A DNA stretch of 64,000 nucleotides. Source: CmP2 sp052084925. Lineage in GTDB: Bacteria; Actinomycetota; Actinomycetes; Actinomycetales; Micrococcaceae. Every line of letters begins with the position of its first letter. Within the stretch, counting starts at the first letter, position 1. The stretch lies in contig JBQDEV010000004.1 in the NCBI GenBank assembly GCA_052084925.1, forward strand, positions 186,001 through 250,000, written 5' to 3'. The position numbers were made by a program, and so were the translations under genes. Shown piece after piece: positions 53,667-62,756 of the stretch. A model generated the notes under the pieces. That model saw nothing but the letters and a program-made list of their open reading frames with translations, made no database searches and had not been told where the DNA came from.

Positions 53667-53721
53667 ACGACGTCCGCAGCTGGCTATCTCGGTTCCCGCG
53701 GACAAACAACACCAACAAAGA

Positions 53722-53755
53722 ACACGGGCCCCGCACCGAAGTGCGGGGCCCGTGT
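53722..53755. terminator. Bidirectional terminator between the methyltransferase and rpsA
   Basis: A perfect 15-bp inverted repeat (53722-53736 and 53741-53755; ACACGGGCCCCGCAC and complement) has a CGAA loop. It lies 55 nt after the methyltransferase stop and 47 nt after the rpsA stop on the other strand. A GTT/AAC extension adds short T or A runs on each side. Confidence 0.82.
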
Positions 53756-53802
53756 GTTCCGGGATCAGCTCAGCGTGATGTCACGCCGGTGCCCAGGGCG
53801 TG

Positions 53803-55257
53803 TCAGTTGCCGGTGAGCTTCTCACGCAGGGCGGCAAGCGCCTCGTCGGAAGCCAGGGTGCCGGCATCCGTGGCCGGAGCCTCGGAGGAGTAAGACGAGT
53901 TGCCCGCGTCGGCGGACTCGGCGGATGCCTCGACGTCCTCGGCGGAGTGACGGGCAACCTGCTCCTTGTGAGCCTCCCAGCGGGTCTGGGCGTCAGCGTA
54001 CTGCTGCTCCCAGGCGGCGCGCTCGGTCTCGAAGCCTTCCATCCACTCGTTGGTCTCGGGATCGAAGCCCTCGGGGTACTTGTAGTTGCCCTCGTCGTCG
54101 TAGTCGGCAGCCATGCCGTACAGTGCGGGATCGAACTCGGTGCCCTCGGGATCGACGCCCTCGTTGGCCTGCTTCAGCGACAGCGAGATGCGGCGACGGT
54201 CCAGGTCGATGTCGATGACCTTGACGAAGAGCTCCTCGTTGACCGAGACGACCTGCTCAGCAGTGTCGATGTGGCGGGCAGCCAACTCGGAGATGTGCAC
54301 GAGGCCCTCGATGCCGTCCTCGACGCGCACGAACGCACCGAAGGGCACCAGCTTGGTGACCTTGCCGGGCACGATCTGGCCCAGAGCGTGAGTCCGGGCG
54401 AAGACCTGCCACGGATCCTCCTGGGTGGCCTTCAGCGACAGCGAAACACGCTCGCGGTCCATGTCCACCTCGAGCACCTCGACGGTGACTTCCTGGCCCA
54501 CCTCGACGACCTCGGACGGGTGATCGATGTGCTTCCAGGACAGCTCGGAGACGTGCACGAGGCCATCGACGCCGCCCAGGTCCACGAAGGCACCGAAGTT
54601 GACGATCGAGGAGACCACGCCGTTGCGCACCTGGCCCTTCTCGAGGTTGTTGAGGAAGTTCGAGCGGACCTCGGACTGGGTCTGCTCGAGCCAGGCGCGA
54701 CGGGACAGGACCACGTTGTTGCGGTTCTTATCCAGTTCGATGATCTTGGCCTCGAGCTGCTGGCCGATGTAGGGAGCCAGATCGCGCACTCGACGCATCT
54801 CGACCAGCGATGCCGGCAGGAAGCCGCGCAGGCCGATGTCGAGGATGAGACCGCCCTTGACGACCTCGATGACGGTGCCGGTGACAACGCCGTCGTCTTC
54901 CTTGACCTTCTCGATGTCGCCCCAGGCGCGCTCGTACTGAGCCCGCTTCTTGGAGAGGATCAGACGGCCTTCCTTGTCCTCCTTGGTGAGGACGAGGGCT
55001 TCCACGGAGTCGCCCACGGCAACCACGTCGTCGGGATCGACGTCGTTCTTGATCGACAGTTCACGGGAAGGGATGACACCTTCGGTCTTGTAACCGATGT
55101 CGAGAAGAACTTCGTCGCGATCAACCTTGACGACAGTGCCCGCAACCAGGTCACCATCGTTGAAGTACTTGATGGTCTCGTCGATGGCTGCGAGGAGGTC
55201 CTCAGCGGTGCCGATGTCGTTGATGGCAACCTGCGGGACGGTGTTGGTGGTGGTCAT
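53803..55257 (-). CDS. rpsA: 30S ribosomal protein S1
   Basis: S1 binds mRNA on the 30S subunit. The 484-aa protein contains four S1 (OB-fold) repeats, at about residues 34-105, 123-190, 207-276 and 294-365. In the third the marks GAFVDLGGVDGLVHVSELSW and in the fourth GAFVRVEDGIEGLVHISELA are clear. The C-terminal ~110 residues are acidic, low-complexity and end in an Ala/Glu-rich stretch. The four-domain form with this tail is typical of Actinomycetota, shorter than the six-domain E. coli protein. The ATG at 55257 has GGAG upstream. The gene is highly expressed in related bacteria. Confidence 0.95.
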   Translation of the reverse strand: MTTTNTVPQVAINDIGTAEDLLAAIDETIKYFNDGDLVAGTVVKVDRDEVLLDIGYKTEGVIPSRELSIKNDVDPDDVVAVGDSVEALVLTKEDKEGRLILSKKRAQYERAWGDIEKVKEDDGVVTGTVIEVVKGGLILDIGLRGFLPASLVEMRRVRDLAPYIGQQLEAKIIELDKNRNNVVLSRRAWLEQTQSEVRSNFLNNLEKGQVRNGVVSSIVNFGAFVDLGGVDGLVHVSELSWKHIDHPSEVVEVGQEVTVEVLEVDMDRERVSLSLKATQEDPWQVFARTHALGQIVPGKVTKLVPFGAFVRVEDGIEGLVHISELAARHIDTAEQVVSVNEELFVKVIDIDLDRRRISLSLKQANEGVDPEGTEFDPALYGMAADYDDEGNYKYPEGFDPETNEWMEGFETERAAWEQQYADAQTRWEAHKEQVARHSAEDVEASAESADAGNSSYSSEAPATDAGTLASDEALAALREKLTGN

Positions 55258-55439
55258 GTAGTAGGGACTCCGATGTGGATAGTTTTCGTATACTCAGGGG
55301 GTCGAAACCGGAACGGATCCTGTGATTCCGGTCAACGAAACCCACTGAACAATCTATGGACGTGTGCGCACGCGACGCACCCGACCATCATACGCCAGCA
55401 GCCCAATGGGCGCAATGCGCCGTCGGGGTGCGTACCGGC

Positions 55440-56789
55440 TCAGAATCCGAAGTTGCAGAACGGCTCTTGCACGACGGCGACCATGCGCAGGAACTGCTCC
55501 ACCGCCGGCCCGTTGACCAGACCGACCGCTGCCAGAGCGCCCGCTCCCCGGAAAAGCGCCGTGGCCAGGTGCGCGGCGTCGAGTGTCACCGAGGCGGTGT
55601 CGGCGCCGAGCGGGGCCTCGACTCGTTCGGCCCGCGGTGTTCCGTTGCTGACATCAAGGCGGTAGAGCCCGTCGACGAGCCCCATGGCATCCTCCACGTC
55701 GATGATCAGGGAGCCGTCTTGGCCATAGCGGCGAGATTCCAGAGCGGCGACGACGTCGAGCAGGCGGGTCCACACCAGGTCGGACTCCGAGAGGGTCTTC
55801 ACCGCGCGCGGATCGAGCATCGCGGTCGACAGGGCGCGCCCCGGAGCTTCGCGGTACTTGAGTTCGTCGACCAGATCCAGGTTCAGCACCGTGTCCATCA
55901 GTCCGGCCCATCCGCGCCGGGTGGAGTACTGCAGATCGCGGATGACGCCGGTGGAAACCTCCACGTTCTCCCAGCCCTTGTGGCTGATGACCGCCAGAGC
56001 CTCGGGGCCGTCATCGGTGACATACACGTAGCCCTTGAGCTCCCGGTGGGCCTCAGCGCTGCCACCCCACAGGTTCACCGCGCCCAGCATGTTCTCCTGG
56101 ACGGGCCGGGGACGACGGATCGAACCGGGAACGGCCCGATGCGACTGGTCGTCGAGGCGGTCCGCGAGGTCAACGAGCTCGGTCGGGTTCACCTCGTAGA
56201 CGCGCCCGGCAGCGGTGCCTAGTGATTCGAGGACCTCGGGGCGCAGCTGGATGCCGCGGCGCCGGTCGATGGACTGGGACACCTGGTAGGTGGACACCCC
56301 GAATCCGAAGCGCTCATAGATTCCACCCTCGGACACGGTCAGTGCCGCTAGGGGGTAGCCGAGCTCCTGGGCACGGGTGAGCTCTTCGGTCATCAGCTGC
56401 CGCAGGAGGCCGCGCCGTCGATGGGTCGGGGCCACGCCCACCGCGGTGATGAGCCATGCGGGAAGAACCTGCGCGCCGACGTTGAGGGTGGAGGGCAGAC
56501 CTCCGATGGTGGCGACCGGACGGTTCCAGGTCGGCAGCGAGGCCGGCCGGGGCTCAGCCTCGCGGACGCCGCGGAATTCGAGGCCCATCTCCCGGTTCTG
56601 CCGCGCCCAGATATCGATGAGGTCCTCGGAACCGGGGTCGACGTAGAACCCCAGCTCCACCTGCCGGTGCAGATGACGGTACGCCTCGCTGGACTTGACC
56701 TTCGATCCGGCGTCCGTGCCATCGGAAGCGGGTTCGATGAAGTCGTCACCGGCGAGGGTGAAGGGGGTCAGGGACATGCTCAGGGACAT
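55440..56789 (-). CDS. Eis-like GNAT family N-acetyltransferase
   Basis: This 449-aa protein resembles Eis (enhanced intracellular survival), with tandem GNAT domains and a C-terminal SCP2-like domain. The acetyl-CoA site shows VGVAPTHRRRGLLRQLMTEEL (about residues 116-136), and the tyrosine in LAALTVSEGGIYERFGFGVS (about 146-165) matches the Eis general acid region. In Eis the C-terminal carboxylate is the general base; this protein also ends in an aromatic residue (NFGF). Eis acetylates aminoglycosides and peptides in mycobacteria; the substrate here is unknown. It lies between polA and rpsA on the same strand. Two in-frame ATGs (56789, 56777) are possible starts. Confidence 0.82.
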   Translation of the reverse strand: MSLSMSLTPFTLAGDDFIEPASDGTDAGSKVKSSEAYRHLHRQVELGFYVDPGSEDLIDIWARQNREMGLEFRGVREAEPRPASLPTWNRPVATIGGLPSTLNVGAQVLPAWLITAVGVAPTHRRRGLLRQLMTEELTRAQELGYPLAALTVSEGGIYERFGFGVSTYQVSQSIDRRRGIQLRPEVLESLGTAAGRVYEVNPTELVDLADRLDDQSHRAVPGSIRRPRPVQENMLGAVNLWGGSAEAHRELKGYVYVTDDGPEALAVISHKGWENVEVSTGVIRDLQYSTRRGWAGLMDTVLNLDLVDELKYREAPGRALSTAMLDPRAVKTLSESDLVWTRLLDVVAALESRRYGQDGSLIIDVEDAMGLVDGLYRLDVSNGTPRAERVEAPLGADTASVTLDAAHLATALFRGAGALAAVGLVNGPAVEQFLRMVAVVQEPFCNFGF

Positions 56790-56834
56790 GATGGTGTCGT
56801 CTTTCCGGCGGCGTCGAGGGAAGGGAAGTGGGGG

Positions 56835-59597
56835 CTAGTGGGCGGCGTCGTTCCAGGAGCGGCCACGGCCGACCTGGACATCGAGTGGCACGCGTAACTC
56901 GATGGCGTTCGACATCTGCTCGGTCAGGATACGTTCCGCCTGCTCCTCTTCGCCAGGGGCAAGTTCCAGGATGAGCTCATCGTGGATCTGCAGGATCATC
57001 CGACTGCTCAACTGCTGCTCGGTCAGCTCGCGCTGCACCCCCAGCATGGCCAGCTTGATGATATCGGCCGCAGACCCCTGGATCGGTGCGTTCAGGGCGG
57101 CACGCTCGGCCATATCCCGCAACTGGCGGTTGTCTGAGGTGAGGTCTGGCAGGTACCGGCGTCGGCCCAGCATGGTCTCGGTGAAGCCGTCCTTGCGCGC
57201 CTGCTTCACGACGTCGCGGAGGTAGGTCTGCACCGCACCGAACCGGTCGAAGTAGGCACTCATGAGTTCCCGCGCCTCGTCCACGGGGATGCGGAGCTGT
57301 TTGGAGAGCCCGAAGCTGGAGAGACCGTAGGCCAGCCCGTAGCTCATCGCCTTCACCTTGGAGCGCATCTCGGAGGTGACGTCCTGCGGGTCGACGTCGA
57401 ACACGTTGGCGCCAACGAAGCGGTGCAGGTCTTCGCCGTCCTTGAACGCGGTGATCAGCCCTTCGTCCTCGGAGAGGTGGGCCATGATGCGCATCTCGAT
57501 CTGGGAGTAGTCAGCGGTGAGCAACTGGGTCTGTTCCCCCGTGGGCAGGGTGCCGGCCGTGAAGACGTCGCGGATCTGCCGTCCGGCCTCGGTTCGCACC
57601 GGGATGTTCTGCAGGTTCGGGTTCAGGCTGGAGAGCCGGCCGGTGGCCGCCGTGGTTTGCGAGAACGTGGTGTGGATCCGGTGATCCTCGGCCACGGCGT
57701 CCTTCAGCCCCTGCACGGTCTGCTTGAGCTTGGTCGCGTCGCGGTAGAGCATCAGGTTCTGCAGGAAGGCGTGGCCGGTGCGCTCCAACAGATCGTTGAG
57801 CGAGTCGACGTCGGTGGAATAGCCCGTCTTGGTCTTGCGGGTCTTCGGCATGTCCATCTTCTCGAACAGCACGACCTGCAGCTGTTTGGGCGAGCCGAGG
57901 TTGACCTGTTCGCCGTCATTGGCGGCCCAGGCAGACTCCTGGGCGGCGGCGGCCTGGTCGCTGAACTCGCCGAGCAGCTCGTTCAACCTCGACTCATCGA
58001 TGGCGACGCCGGCGAATTCCAGCTCGGCCAGCACCACGGCCAACGGGATCTCCAGGTTCTGCAGCAGCTGCTGGGCACCGCGTTCGATGACCGCCGGGGT
58101 GAACACCTGGGAGAGGCGTCGAATCATCCAGGCGGAACGCACCGCATCGTGGGCGCGCTGCTGCGCCTTGTTTTTCTCTTCGGCGCCGTCGAGATCCAGC
58201 TCTTGCTGGCCCGCGGCCGGGGTCTCCCCCACCTCGAGGTTCGCATTGAGGTAGCCCTCCACCAGGGCGGACAGCTCGTAGCTGCGCCGGTCCGGCTGCA
58301 GAATGTACGCCGAGATGAGGGTGTCGTCCTGGACGCCGTCGATGCTGCCGGTGGATCCGAACGCCTTGATGACCGACTTCACGTCGTAGACGGCGGTGTC
58401 CAGGGCGGGGTCGGCCAGCGCGTCACGGGCGGCCTGGGCTTCAGCGCTGTCCGAGGTCAGGTCGACGAACAAGCCGGCGTCACCGGCGGCGAACGCCACC
58501 CCCGTCACCGTGCCGTAGTCACCCGGGACCGGGATCTTGCGCTTGGCCACCATGTCGGGGCCGGCGATCTCGGTGTGCACGCCGAGCAGCTCGCCGCCGT
58601 GCTCGGCTAGGAAATCGGTGACCTGCTGAGCGGAGTCGGCCACCGTGAACTCGGGAGTGAGATCATCCTGAGCTGGTTCGGTGGTGGTGCCCAGGCGCTC
58701 GTCGAAGGTGTCGAAGACGCGCTGCCGGACTCGGTTGAACTCCAGGGCATCGAAGAGCTCCTCCAGCTGCTCCCGGTCGGGCTGCTCGAGTGCGGTGGCG
58801 TCGAGGGTAACGGGCAGTTCGAGGTCGCGCACCAGGGCGTTGAGCCGACGGTTGCGGTGCACATTGTCCATGTTCTCCCGCAGCGACTCCCCCTTCTTCC
58901 CGGTGATCTTCTCCGCGTTAGCCAGCACCCCGTCAAGGTCGCCGTACTCCTTGAGCCACTTGGCTGCGAAGCCCGGTCCGACGCCGGGAACCCCGGGAAG
59001 GTTGTCCGCCGTCTCACCGACGAGAGCCGCCAACTCCGGGTACTGCGCCGGGCTGACCTTGTACTTCTCCTCCACGGCGGCCGCGTCCATGGGCGGGATA
59101 TCGGAGACGCCCTTCTTCGGATAGAGCACCAGGGTGCGCTCGGTGATCAGCTGGAAGACATCGCGGTCTCCGGAGACCACGCGCGTCTCCCAGCCCGCGT
59201 TCTCCGATTGGGTCGCCAGGGTGGCCACGATGTCGTCGGCCTCGAACCCGTCGAGGGTGATCGTCGGAATCTTCAGCGCTTCCATGACCTTCACGATGAG
59301 GTCGATCTGACCGTAGAACTCCTGCGGGGTCTCCGACCGGCCCGCTTTGTACTCGGCGTACTCCTCGGAGCGCCGGGTGGGGGTATCCAGATCGAACGCC
59401 ACGACGACGTGGGTGGGCTGCTGCTGCCGGATCATGGTTAGCAGCATGGTCAGGAATCCGTAGACCGCATTCGTGTGCTGGCCGGTTGCGGTCGCGAAAT
59501 TCTCCGCAGGCAGCGCGTAGAACGCGCGGAACGCCATCGAATGTCCATCGATGACGAGAAGGCGGTGGGGCGTGGTGTCATTGCTCGGGTCGGTCAC
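56835..59597 (-). CDS. polA: DNA polymerase I
   Basis: PolA fills gaps in repair and Okazaki fragment processing. The 920-aa protein has an N-terminal 5' nuclease domain: RLLVIDGHSMAFRAFYALP (about residues 10-28), DGFEADDIVATL (about 115) and VSGDRDVFQLI (about 140). The 3'-5' exonuclease-like domain (about 330-510) has HTE where active enzymes have DTE, so proofreading is probably lost. The polymerase domain has motif A TADYSQIEMRIMAHL (about 697), motif B KAMSYGLAYGLSSFG (about 748) and motif C QIHDELILEL (about 877). The GTG at 59597 has no ribosome site but has TAGGCT 7 nt upstream, pointing to a leaderless mRNA. Confidence 0.95.
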   Translation of the reverse strand: MTDPSNDTTPHRLLVIDGHSMAFRAFYALPAENFATATGQHTNAVYGFLTMLLTMIRQQQPTHVVVAFDLDTPTRRSEEYAEYKAGRSETPQEFYGQIDLIVKVMEALKIPTITLDGFEADDIVATLATQSENAGWETRVVSGDRDVFQLITERTLVLYPKKGVSDIPPMDAAAVEEKYKVSPAQYPELAALVGETADNLPGVPGVGPGFAAKWLKEYGDLDGVLANAEKITGKKGESLRENMDNVHRNRRLNALVRDLELPVTLDATALEQPDREQLEELFDALEFNRVRQRVFDTFDERLGTTTEPAQDDLTPEFTVADSAQQVTDFLAEHGGELLGVHTEIAGPDMVAKRKIPVPGDYGTVTGVAFAAGDAGLFVDLTSDSAEAQAARDALADPALDTAVYDVKSVIKAFGSTGSIDGVQDDTLISAYILQPDRRSYELSALVEGYLNANLEVGETPAAGQQELDLDGAEEKNKAQQRAHDAVRSAWMIRRLSQVFTPAVIERGAQQLLQNLEIPLAVVLAELEFAGVAIDESRLNELLGEFSDQAAAAQESAWAANDGEQVNLGSPKQLQVVLFEKMDMPKTRKTKTGYSTDVDSLNDLLERTGHAFLQNLMLYRDATKLKQTVQGLKDAVAEDHRIHTTFSQTTAATGRLSSLNPNLQNIPVRTEAGRQIRDVFTAGTLPTGEQTQLLTADYSQIEMRIMAHLSEDEGLITAFKDGEDLHRFVGANVFDVDPQDVTSEMRSKVKAMSYGLAYGLSSFGLSKQLRIPVDEARELMSAYFDRFGAVQTYLRDVVKQARKDGFTETMLGRRRYLPDLTSDNRQLRDMAERAALNAPIQGSAADIIKLAMLGVQRELTEQQLSSRMILQIHDELILELAPGEEEQAERILTEQMSNAIELRVPLDVQVGRGRSWNDAAH

Positions 59598-59604
59598 GAG
59601 TGTA

Positions 59605-59610
59605 AGCCTA
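59605..59610 (-). promoter_or_regulatory. -10 element of a probable leaderless promoter for polA
   Basis: On the minus strand TAGGCT is followed by 7 nt and the polA GTG at 59597. Only 19 nt separate the polA and thioesterase start codons, so there is little room for a ribosome site and the two divergent promoters must overlap. Confidence 0.4.
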
Positions 59611-59616
59611 GTAGGT

Positions 59617-60102
59617 ATGGAACAACAGAGCACACCCTTCAGCGGGCTTGGGGACGGGATGACCATCGACGACCTGAATTCCCGCTCGCCCCTATCCCAC
59701 AAACTCGGGATCACCTTCACGGAACTCAGCGTCGGCCGCGTGGTGGCAACGATGCCGGTCGAGGGGAACCAGCAGTTCCTCGGACTCCTCCACGGGGGTG
59801 CGACACTCGCCCTGGCGGAGACCCTGGGTTCGGTTGCCGCCTTCCTGCACTCCCAGGGGCGCCCGGTGGTCGGCACGGAGCTGGGTGCGAGCCACCTGCG
59901 CTCGGCCCGCGACGGGATGGTGACCGGGACTTGTGAGCCGATTCACCTCGGCTCCACGCTCACCACGCACTTGATTACCGTGCGCGATGAACAACAGCGG
60001 GTGATCTCCAGCTGCCGGATGACGAATATGATTCTCGATCCGAACCGCTCTCGGGGCTCGGCCGCACCCGAGACAGGCCCGGCCGCCGAGCCGACTGTTT
60101 AG
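59617..60102 (+). CDS. PaaI-type hotdog-fold thioesterase
   Basis: This 161-aa protein is of the hotdog fold, hydrolysing acyl- or aryl-CoA thioesters. The signature is HKLGITFTELSVGRVVATMPVEGNQQFLGLLHGGATLALAETLGSVAA (about residues 28-75), containing the LHGGA segment and the catalytic acid in LAETLGS. GTELGASHLRSARDGMVTG follows (about 87). The length matches the ~140-160 aa family norm. Start ATG at 59617 is just after a weak AGTAGGT. It is divergent from polA, and its end overlaps the mrpG gene by 4 bp tail to tail. Specificity is unknown. Confidence 0.85.
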   Translation: MEQQSTPFSGLGDGMTIDDLNSRSPLSHKLGITFTELSVGRVVATMPVEGNQQFLGLLHGGATLALAETLGSVAAFLHSQGRPVVGTELGASHLRSARDGMVTGTCEPIHLGSTLTTHLITVRDEQQRVISSCRMTNMILDPNRSRGSAAPETGPAAEPTV

Positions 60103-60500
60103 TTCGCCGGTCCGCCGGACTCCTGAGCTGAGCGTGACGCCGGCGGCGTGAGCTGTGGGGGCAGCCCGGAATCCTCGGCGAGCTCGTCGAAGTACCCGGG
60201 CCGCATCTGCGTGCCCGTCAGGTAGCTCGCCCGCGCGATCGCCATGGTGCCCACCGCAGAGGTGCCCAGCTGTAGGAAGATGATCAGCACCAGTTTGAGC
60301 ACGTCCGGCACGGTGGGCTGGTACAGCACGGCCCCGACCACCACCAGGATGATCCCGATGCCCCCGGCGGTGCCCACCGCGGAGATCCGCATGAACGGGT
60401 CGGTGAAGCGCATGATGCCCAGCGCGGCCATTGCGAAGATCAGTGCTCCGGCGACGACGATCACTTGGCCGATGATCTGAGAGACGGTCAGCAGGTCCAT
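60099..60500 (-). CDS. mrpG: Mrp Na+/H+ antiporter subunit G
   Basis: MrpG/MnhG is a small membrane subunit of the Mrp cation/proton antiporter. The 133-aa protein has three helices (residues ~5-28, 38-60, 70-92) with the family pattern AALGIMRFTDPFMRISAVGTAGGIG (about 25-49). The C-terminal ~35 residues are polar. It is the last gene of the mrpAB-C-D-E-F-G operon. Its ATG overlaps the mrpF stop (TGATG). Confidence 0.92.
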   Translation of the reverse strand: MDLLTVSQIIGQVIVVAGALIFAMAALGIMRFTDPFMRISAVGTAGGIGIILVVVGAVLYQPTVPDVLKLVLIIFLQLGTSAVGTMAIARASYLTGTQMRPGYFDELAEDSGLPPQLTPPASRSAQESGGPAN

Positions 60501-60763
60501 CAGCGTTGCCCCCTGGTCAGTGCCCGGGCCAGCGACATGGCGGACAGGAAGCCCACGATCGCCGCGATGAGCACGATGTCGAAGGTGAAGGTGCCGCCCA
60601 TGCGCACCCCGAAGATCGCGATCATCCCGACGACGCCGAACATCAGCAGGTCACCGGCAACGGCGCGGTCCGATTCGGTGGGGCCGATCAGCATGCGATA
60701 GGTGGCCACGAGCGAGACGATCAGCAGCAGGGCCAGCCCGATGTCGAGTCCGATGGTGCTCAT
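60500..60763 (-). CDS. mrpF: Mrp Na+/H+ antiporter subunit F
   Basis: MrpF/MnhF is a small subunit with three helices. The 87-aa protein has them at about residues 5-22, 32-52 and 57-78, with YRMLIGPTESDRAVAGDLLMFGVVG (about 22-46) typical of the family. Its ATG overlaps the mrpE stop by 4 nt, and its stop overlaps mrpG, so stoichiometric synthesis is likely. Confidence 0.92.
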   Translation of the reverse strand: MSTIGLDIGLALLLIVSLVATYRMLIGPTESDRAVAGDLLMFGVVGMIAIFGVRMGGTFTFDIVLIAAIVGFLSAMSLARALTRGQR

Positions 60764-61137
60764 GTGCGGTCCCCCTTGCGTCGCATCGCGTGCAGCATGC
60801 GCCCTTCCATGTCCGCGGTGTCGGCGCGGACCTCGTCGGCGTCGTCGTTATAGAGGGCGTGGACATAGAGCACGCGGGTGCCGTCGTCCTCGACCTTGGT
60901 CCCCATGGTGAGCGTGCCCGGGGTCAGGGTGATCAGTGCCGAGAGCACCGTCACCTCGGTGTCGGTGATGCAGCGGGTGGGCACCCGGGCGATCCCGGAG
61001 CGGGCGTCATGGCCGGGCGTCAGATTGTCCTTGAGCACCGCCCAGTTGGAATCGATCAGTGCCTTGGCGTACCACAGGGAGAACACGAAGAGCCGGAACG
61101 GCCACGTCAACCACGTCGACAAAGTCAGCCACGTCAT
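60760..61137 (-). CDS. mrpE: Mrp Na+/H+ antiporter subunit E
   Basis: MrpE/MnhE is needed for full antiport activity. The 125-aa protein has an N-terminal hydrophobic region (about residues 1-30) and then the conserved cytoplasmic domain with ARVPTRCITDTEVTVLSALITLTPGTLTMG (about 49-78) and LYVHALYNDD (about 89). It is somewhat shorter than the ~160-aa Bacillus form because the N-terminal helices are reduced, as in other actinobacteria. ATGA overlaps exist at both ends of the gene. Confidence 0.92.
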   Translation of the reverse strand: MTWLTLSTWLTWPFRLFVFSLWYAKALIDSNWAVLKDNLTPGHDARSGIARVPTRCITDTEVTVLSALITLTPGTLTMGTKVEDDGTRVLYVHALYNDDADEVRADTADMEGRMLHAMRRKGDRT

Positions 61138-62756
61138 CCTTCCATCACCGCCTCGATGTAAGCGCTGGGATCCAGCAGGCCGCCGGCGGCGACCTCCGCC
61201 CAGCCGAAGAGCATTTGTGCGCCCAGCCCGAAGGTGATCGTCACCAGGGCGAGCACAACGGCGGGTGCGGCGAGGGCCGCATTGATCCGGCGCTGCGGAG
61301 CCACACCGGTGGCGGTGACGACGTCGGTGCGGCTCTGCGCCAGCGTCTGGGTGAGCGGCTCAGTGGCCCGGCGGCCGTTGTCCGGGGTGAACCGGGAAGG
61401 CATCACGTCGGGCAGTTCGCCGTCGTCCTTCTTCTCCCAGAACATGCCCGCCCAGATCTTCAGCATCGAGACCAGGGTGATCAGCGAGACCAGGATCATA
61501 CACACGACGGCGACGATCTCACCGCGCTCAACGGAGGCTAGCACCAGCGTCAGCTTCGCGGCGAACCCGGAGAAGGGTGGAATGCCGGCCATGGACAGGG
61601 CAGCGATGAAGAACGCCACCGCGATGACCGGTTCGGCCCGGGCCACTCCCCCGAGGTCTCCGATGGTTCCGGTCCCGTAACGGACCTCAACCGCCCCGGT
61701 GGACAGGAAGAGCGCCGCCTTCACGACCATGTGATGGATCAGGTAGAAGATACCCGCGGTGAGTCCCAGCTCGGTGAACAGCGCCACCCCGAGCAGAATG
61801 TAGCCCAACTGGGAGACCATGTGGAACGCCAGAATCGAGCGGGTGGTCTTCTCGCCGACGGCGCCCAGCACCCCGATGACCATGGAGAGCGAGAACAGCA
61901 CGACGCCGACCCAGAGGAACCGGGTGTCCCCACCGAAGACGATGGAGTAGATCCGGTAGATCCCGTAGACGGCGACTTTGGTGTGCAGCCCGGAGAACAG
62001 CGCCGTGATCGCCGGCGATGTGGAGGGATACGACCGGGCCAGCCACCCGTGCATCGGCACGACCGACGCTTTGATGCCCAGGGCGAACAGGCAGACGGCA
62101 CCGGCCATGGCCACCGTGTCGTCATGACGGGCGGCATCGGCCAGCAGTGCGATGTTCACGGTGCCCGCCGTGCCGTAGAGGAAGCCGACTCCCGCCAGGA
62201 AGACGGTGGAGGTGAAGAGATTCACTGTCACGTACAACCGGGCGCCGTCGACGCGACGCAGAGGCGTCTTCCGGTTGGCGGAGAGCACGAACAGCCCGTA
62301 GGAGGGCAACAGCATGACCTCGATGAACACGAACAGGTTGAACAGATCGGCCGTCAGCAGCGCACCGTTGACGCCGGTGGTCAGCACGAGCACCAGCGGC
62401 GCGAAGAACATCGAATTCGCGGCGTAGGACGCGTAGGCGAACCAGGTGCACACCAGCAGCAGGATGCCGGTGAAGGTCAGCATCAGGGCGGTGAACATGT
62501 CGGCGGCGAAGGGGATGGCGATGCCGGTGGGCCAGGGGCCGACCGCGTGAGCAATGGCGCCGCCGTTACCGGAGAACGCAAAGATCATCACCGTCCCGGC
62601 CACCACCGACAGCGCTTGGTAGCCCATCAGCACGGTGGCGTGGATGCGCAGGCGGTTGCCCGCCATTACCAAGGCGCCGCCGAGCAGCAGCGGGATGGCG
62701 ACGAAGAGCGGCAGCCCCGCGGCCACGCCGTCGAGAGTCTCGGGGGTGATAGTCAT
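61134..62756 (-). CDS. mrpD: Mrp Na+/H+ antiporter subunit D
   Basis: MrpD is one of the two large proton-pumping-type subunits, homologous to NuoM/NuoN of complex I. The 540-aa protein has about fourteen helices. The conserved glutamate lies in FNLFVFIEVMLLPSYGLF (about residue 139), and lysine and histidine in ALGIKASVVPMHGWLARSYP (about 223). A second set is in HHMVVKAALFLSTGA (about 345). A ~45-residue hydrophilic insert (about 440-485) lies before the last helices. The start ATG overlaps the mrpC stop (ATGA). Confidence 0.94.
   Translation of the reverse strand: MTITPETLDGVAAGLPLFVAIPLLLGGALVMAGNRLRIHATVLMGYQALSVVAGTVMIFAFSGNGGAIAHAVGPWPTGIAIPFAADMFTALMLTFTGILLLVCTWFAYASYAANSMFFAPLVLVLTTGVNGALLTADLFNLFVFIEVMLLPSYGLFVLSANRKTPLRRVDGARLYVTVNLFTSTVFLAGVGFLYGTAGTVNIALLADAARHDDTVAMAGAVCLFALGIKASVVPMHGWLARSYPSTSPAITALFSGLHTKVAVYGIYRIYSIVFGGDTRFLWVGVVLFSLSMVIGVLGAVGEKTTRSILAFHMVSQLGYILLGVALFTELGLTAGIFYLIHHMVVKAALFLSTGAVEVRYGTGTIGDLGGVARAEPVIAVAFFIAALSMAGIPPFSGFAAKLTLVLASVERGEIVAVVCMILVSLITLVSMLKIWAGMFWEKKDDGELPDVMPSRFTPDNGRRATEPLTQTLAQSRTDVVTATGVAPQRRINAALAAPAVVLALVTITFGLGAQMLFGWAEVAAGGLLDPSAYIEAVMEG

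Noticed and set aside
55414..55428. Small GGCGC-AAT-GCGCC hairpin after the Eis-like gene
   Set aside because: The stem is only 5 bp with no T-tract; the 182-bp region before rpsA (55258-55439) otherwise shows no clear structure, so I do not call a terminator.
53800..55665. Plus-strand ORF of 621 codons opposite rpsA and the Eis-like gene
   Set aside because: It is the antisense of the highly conserved S1 protein and part of the GNAT gene; it has no family motif and arises from GC-rich codon bias.
59598..59876. N-terminal extension of polA by 93 codons
   Set aside because: It would overlap the divergent thioesterase gene and has no family match; the nuclease domain begins just after the GTG at 59597.
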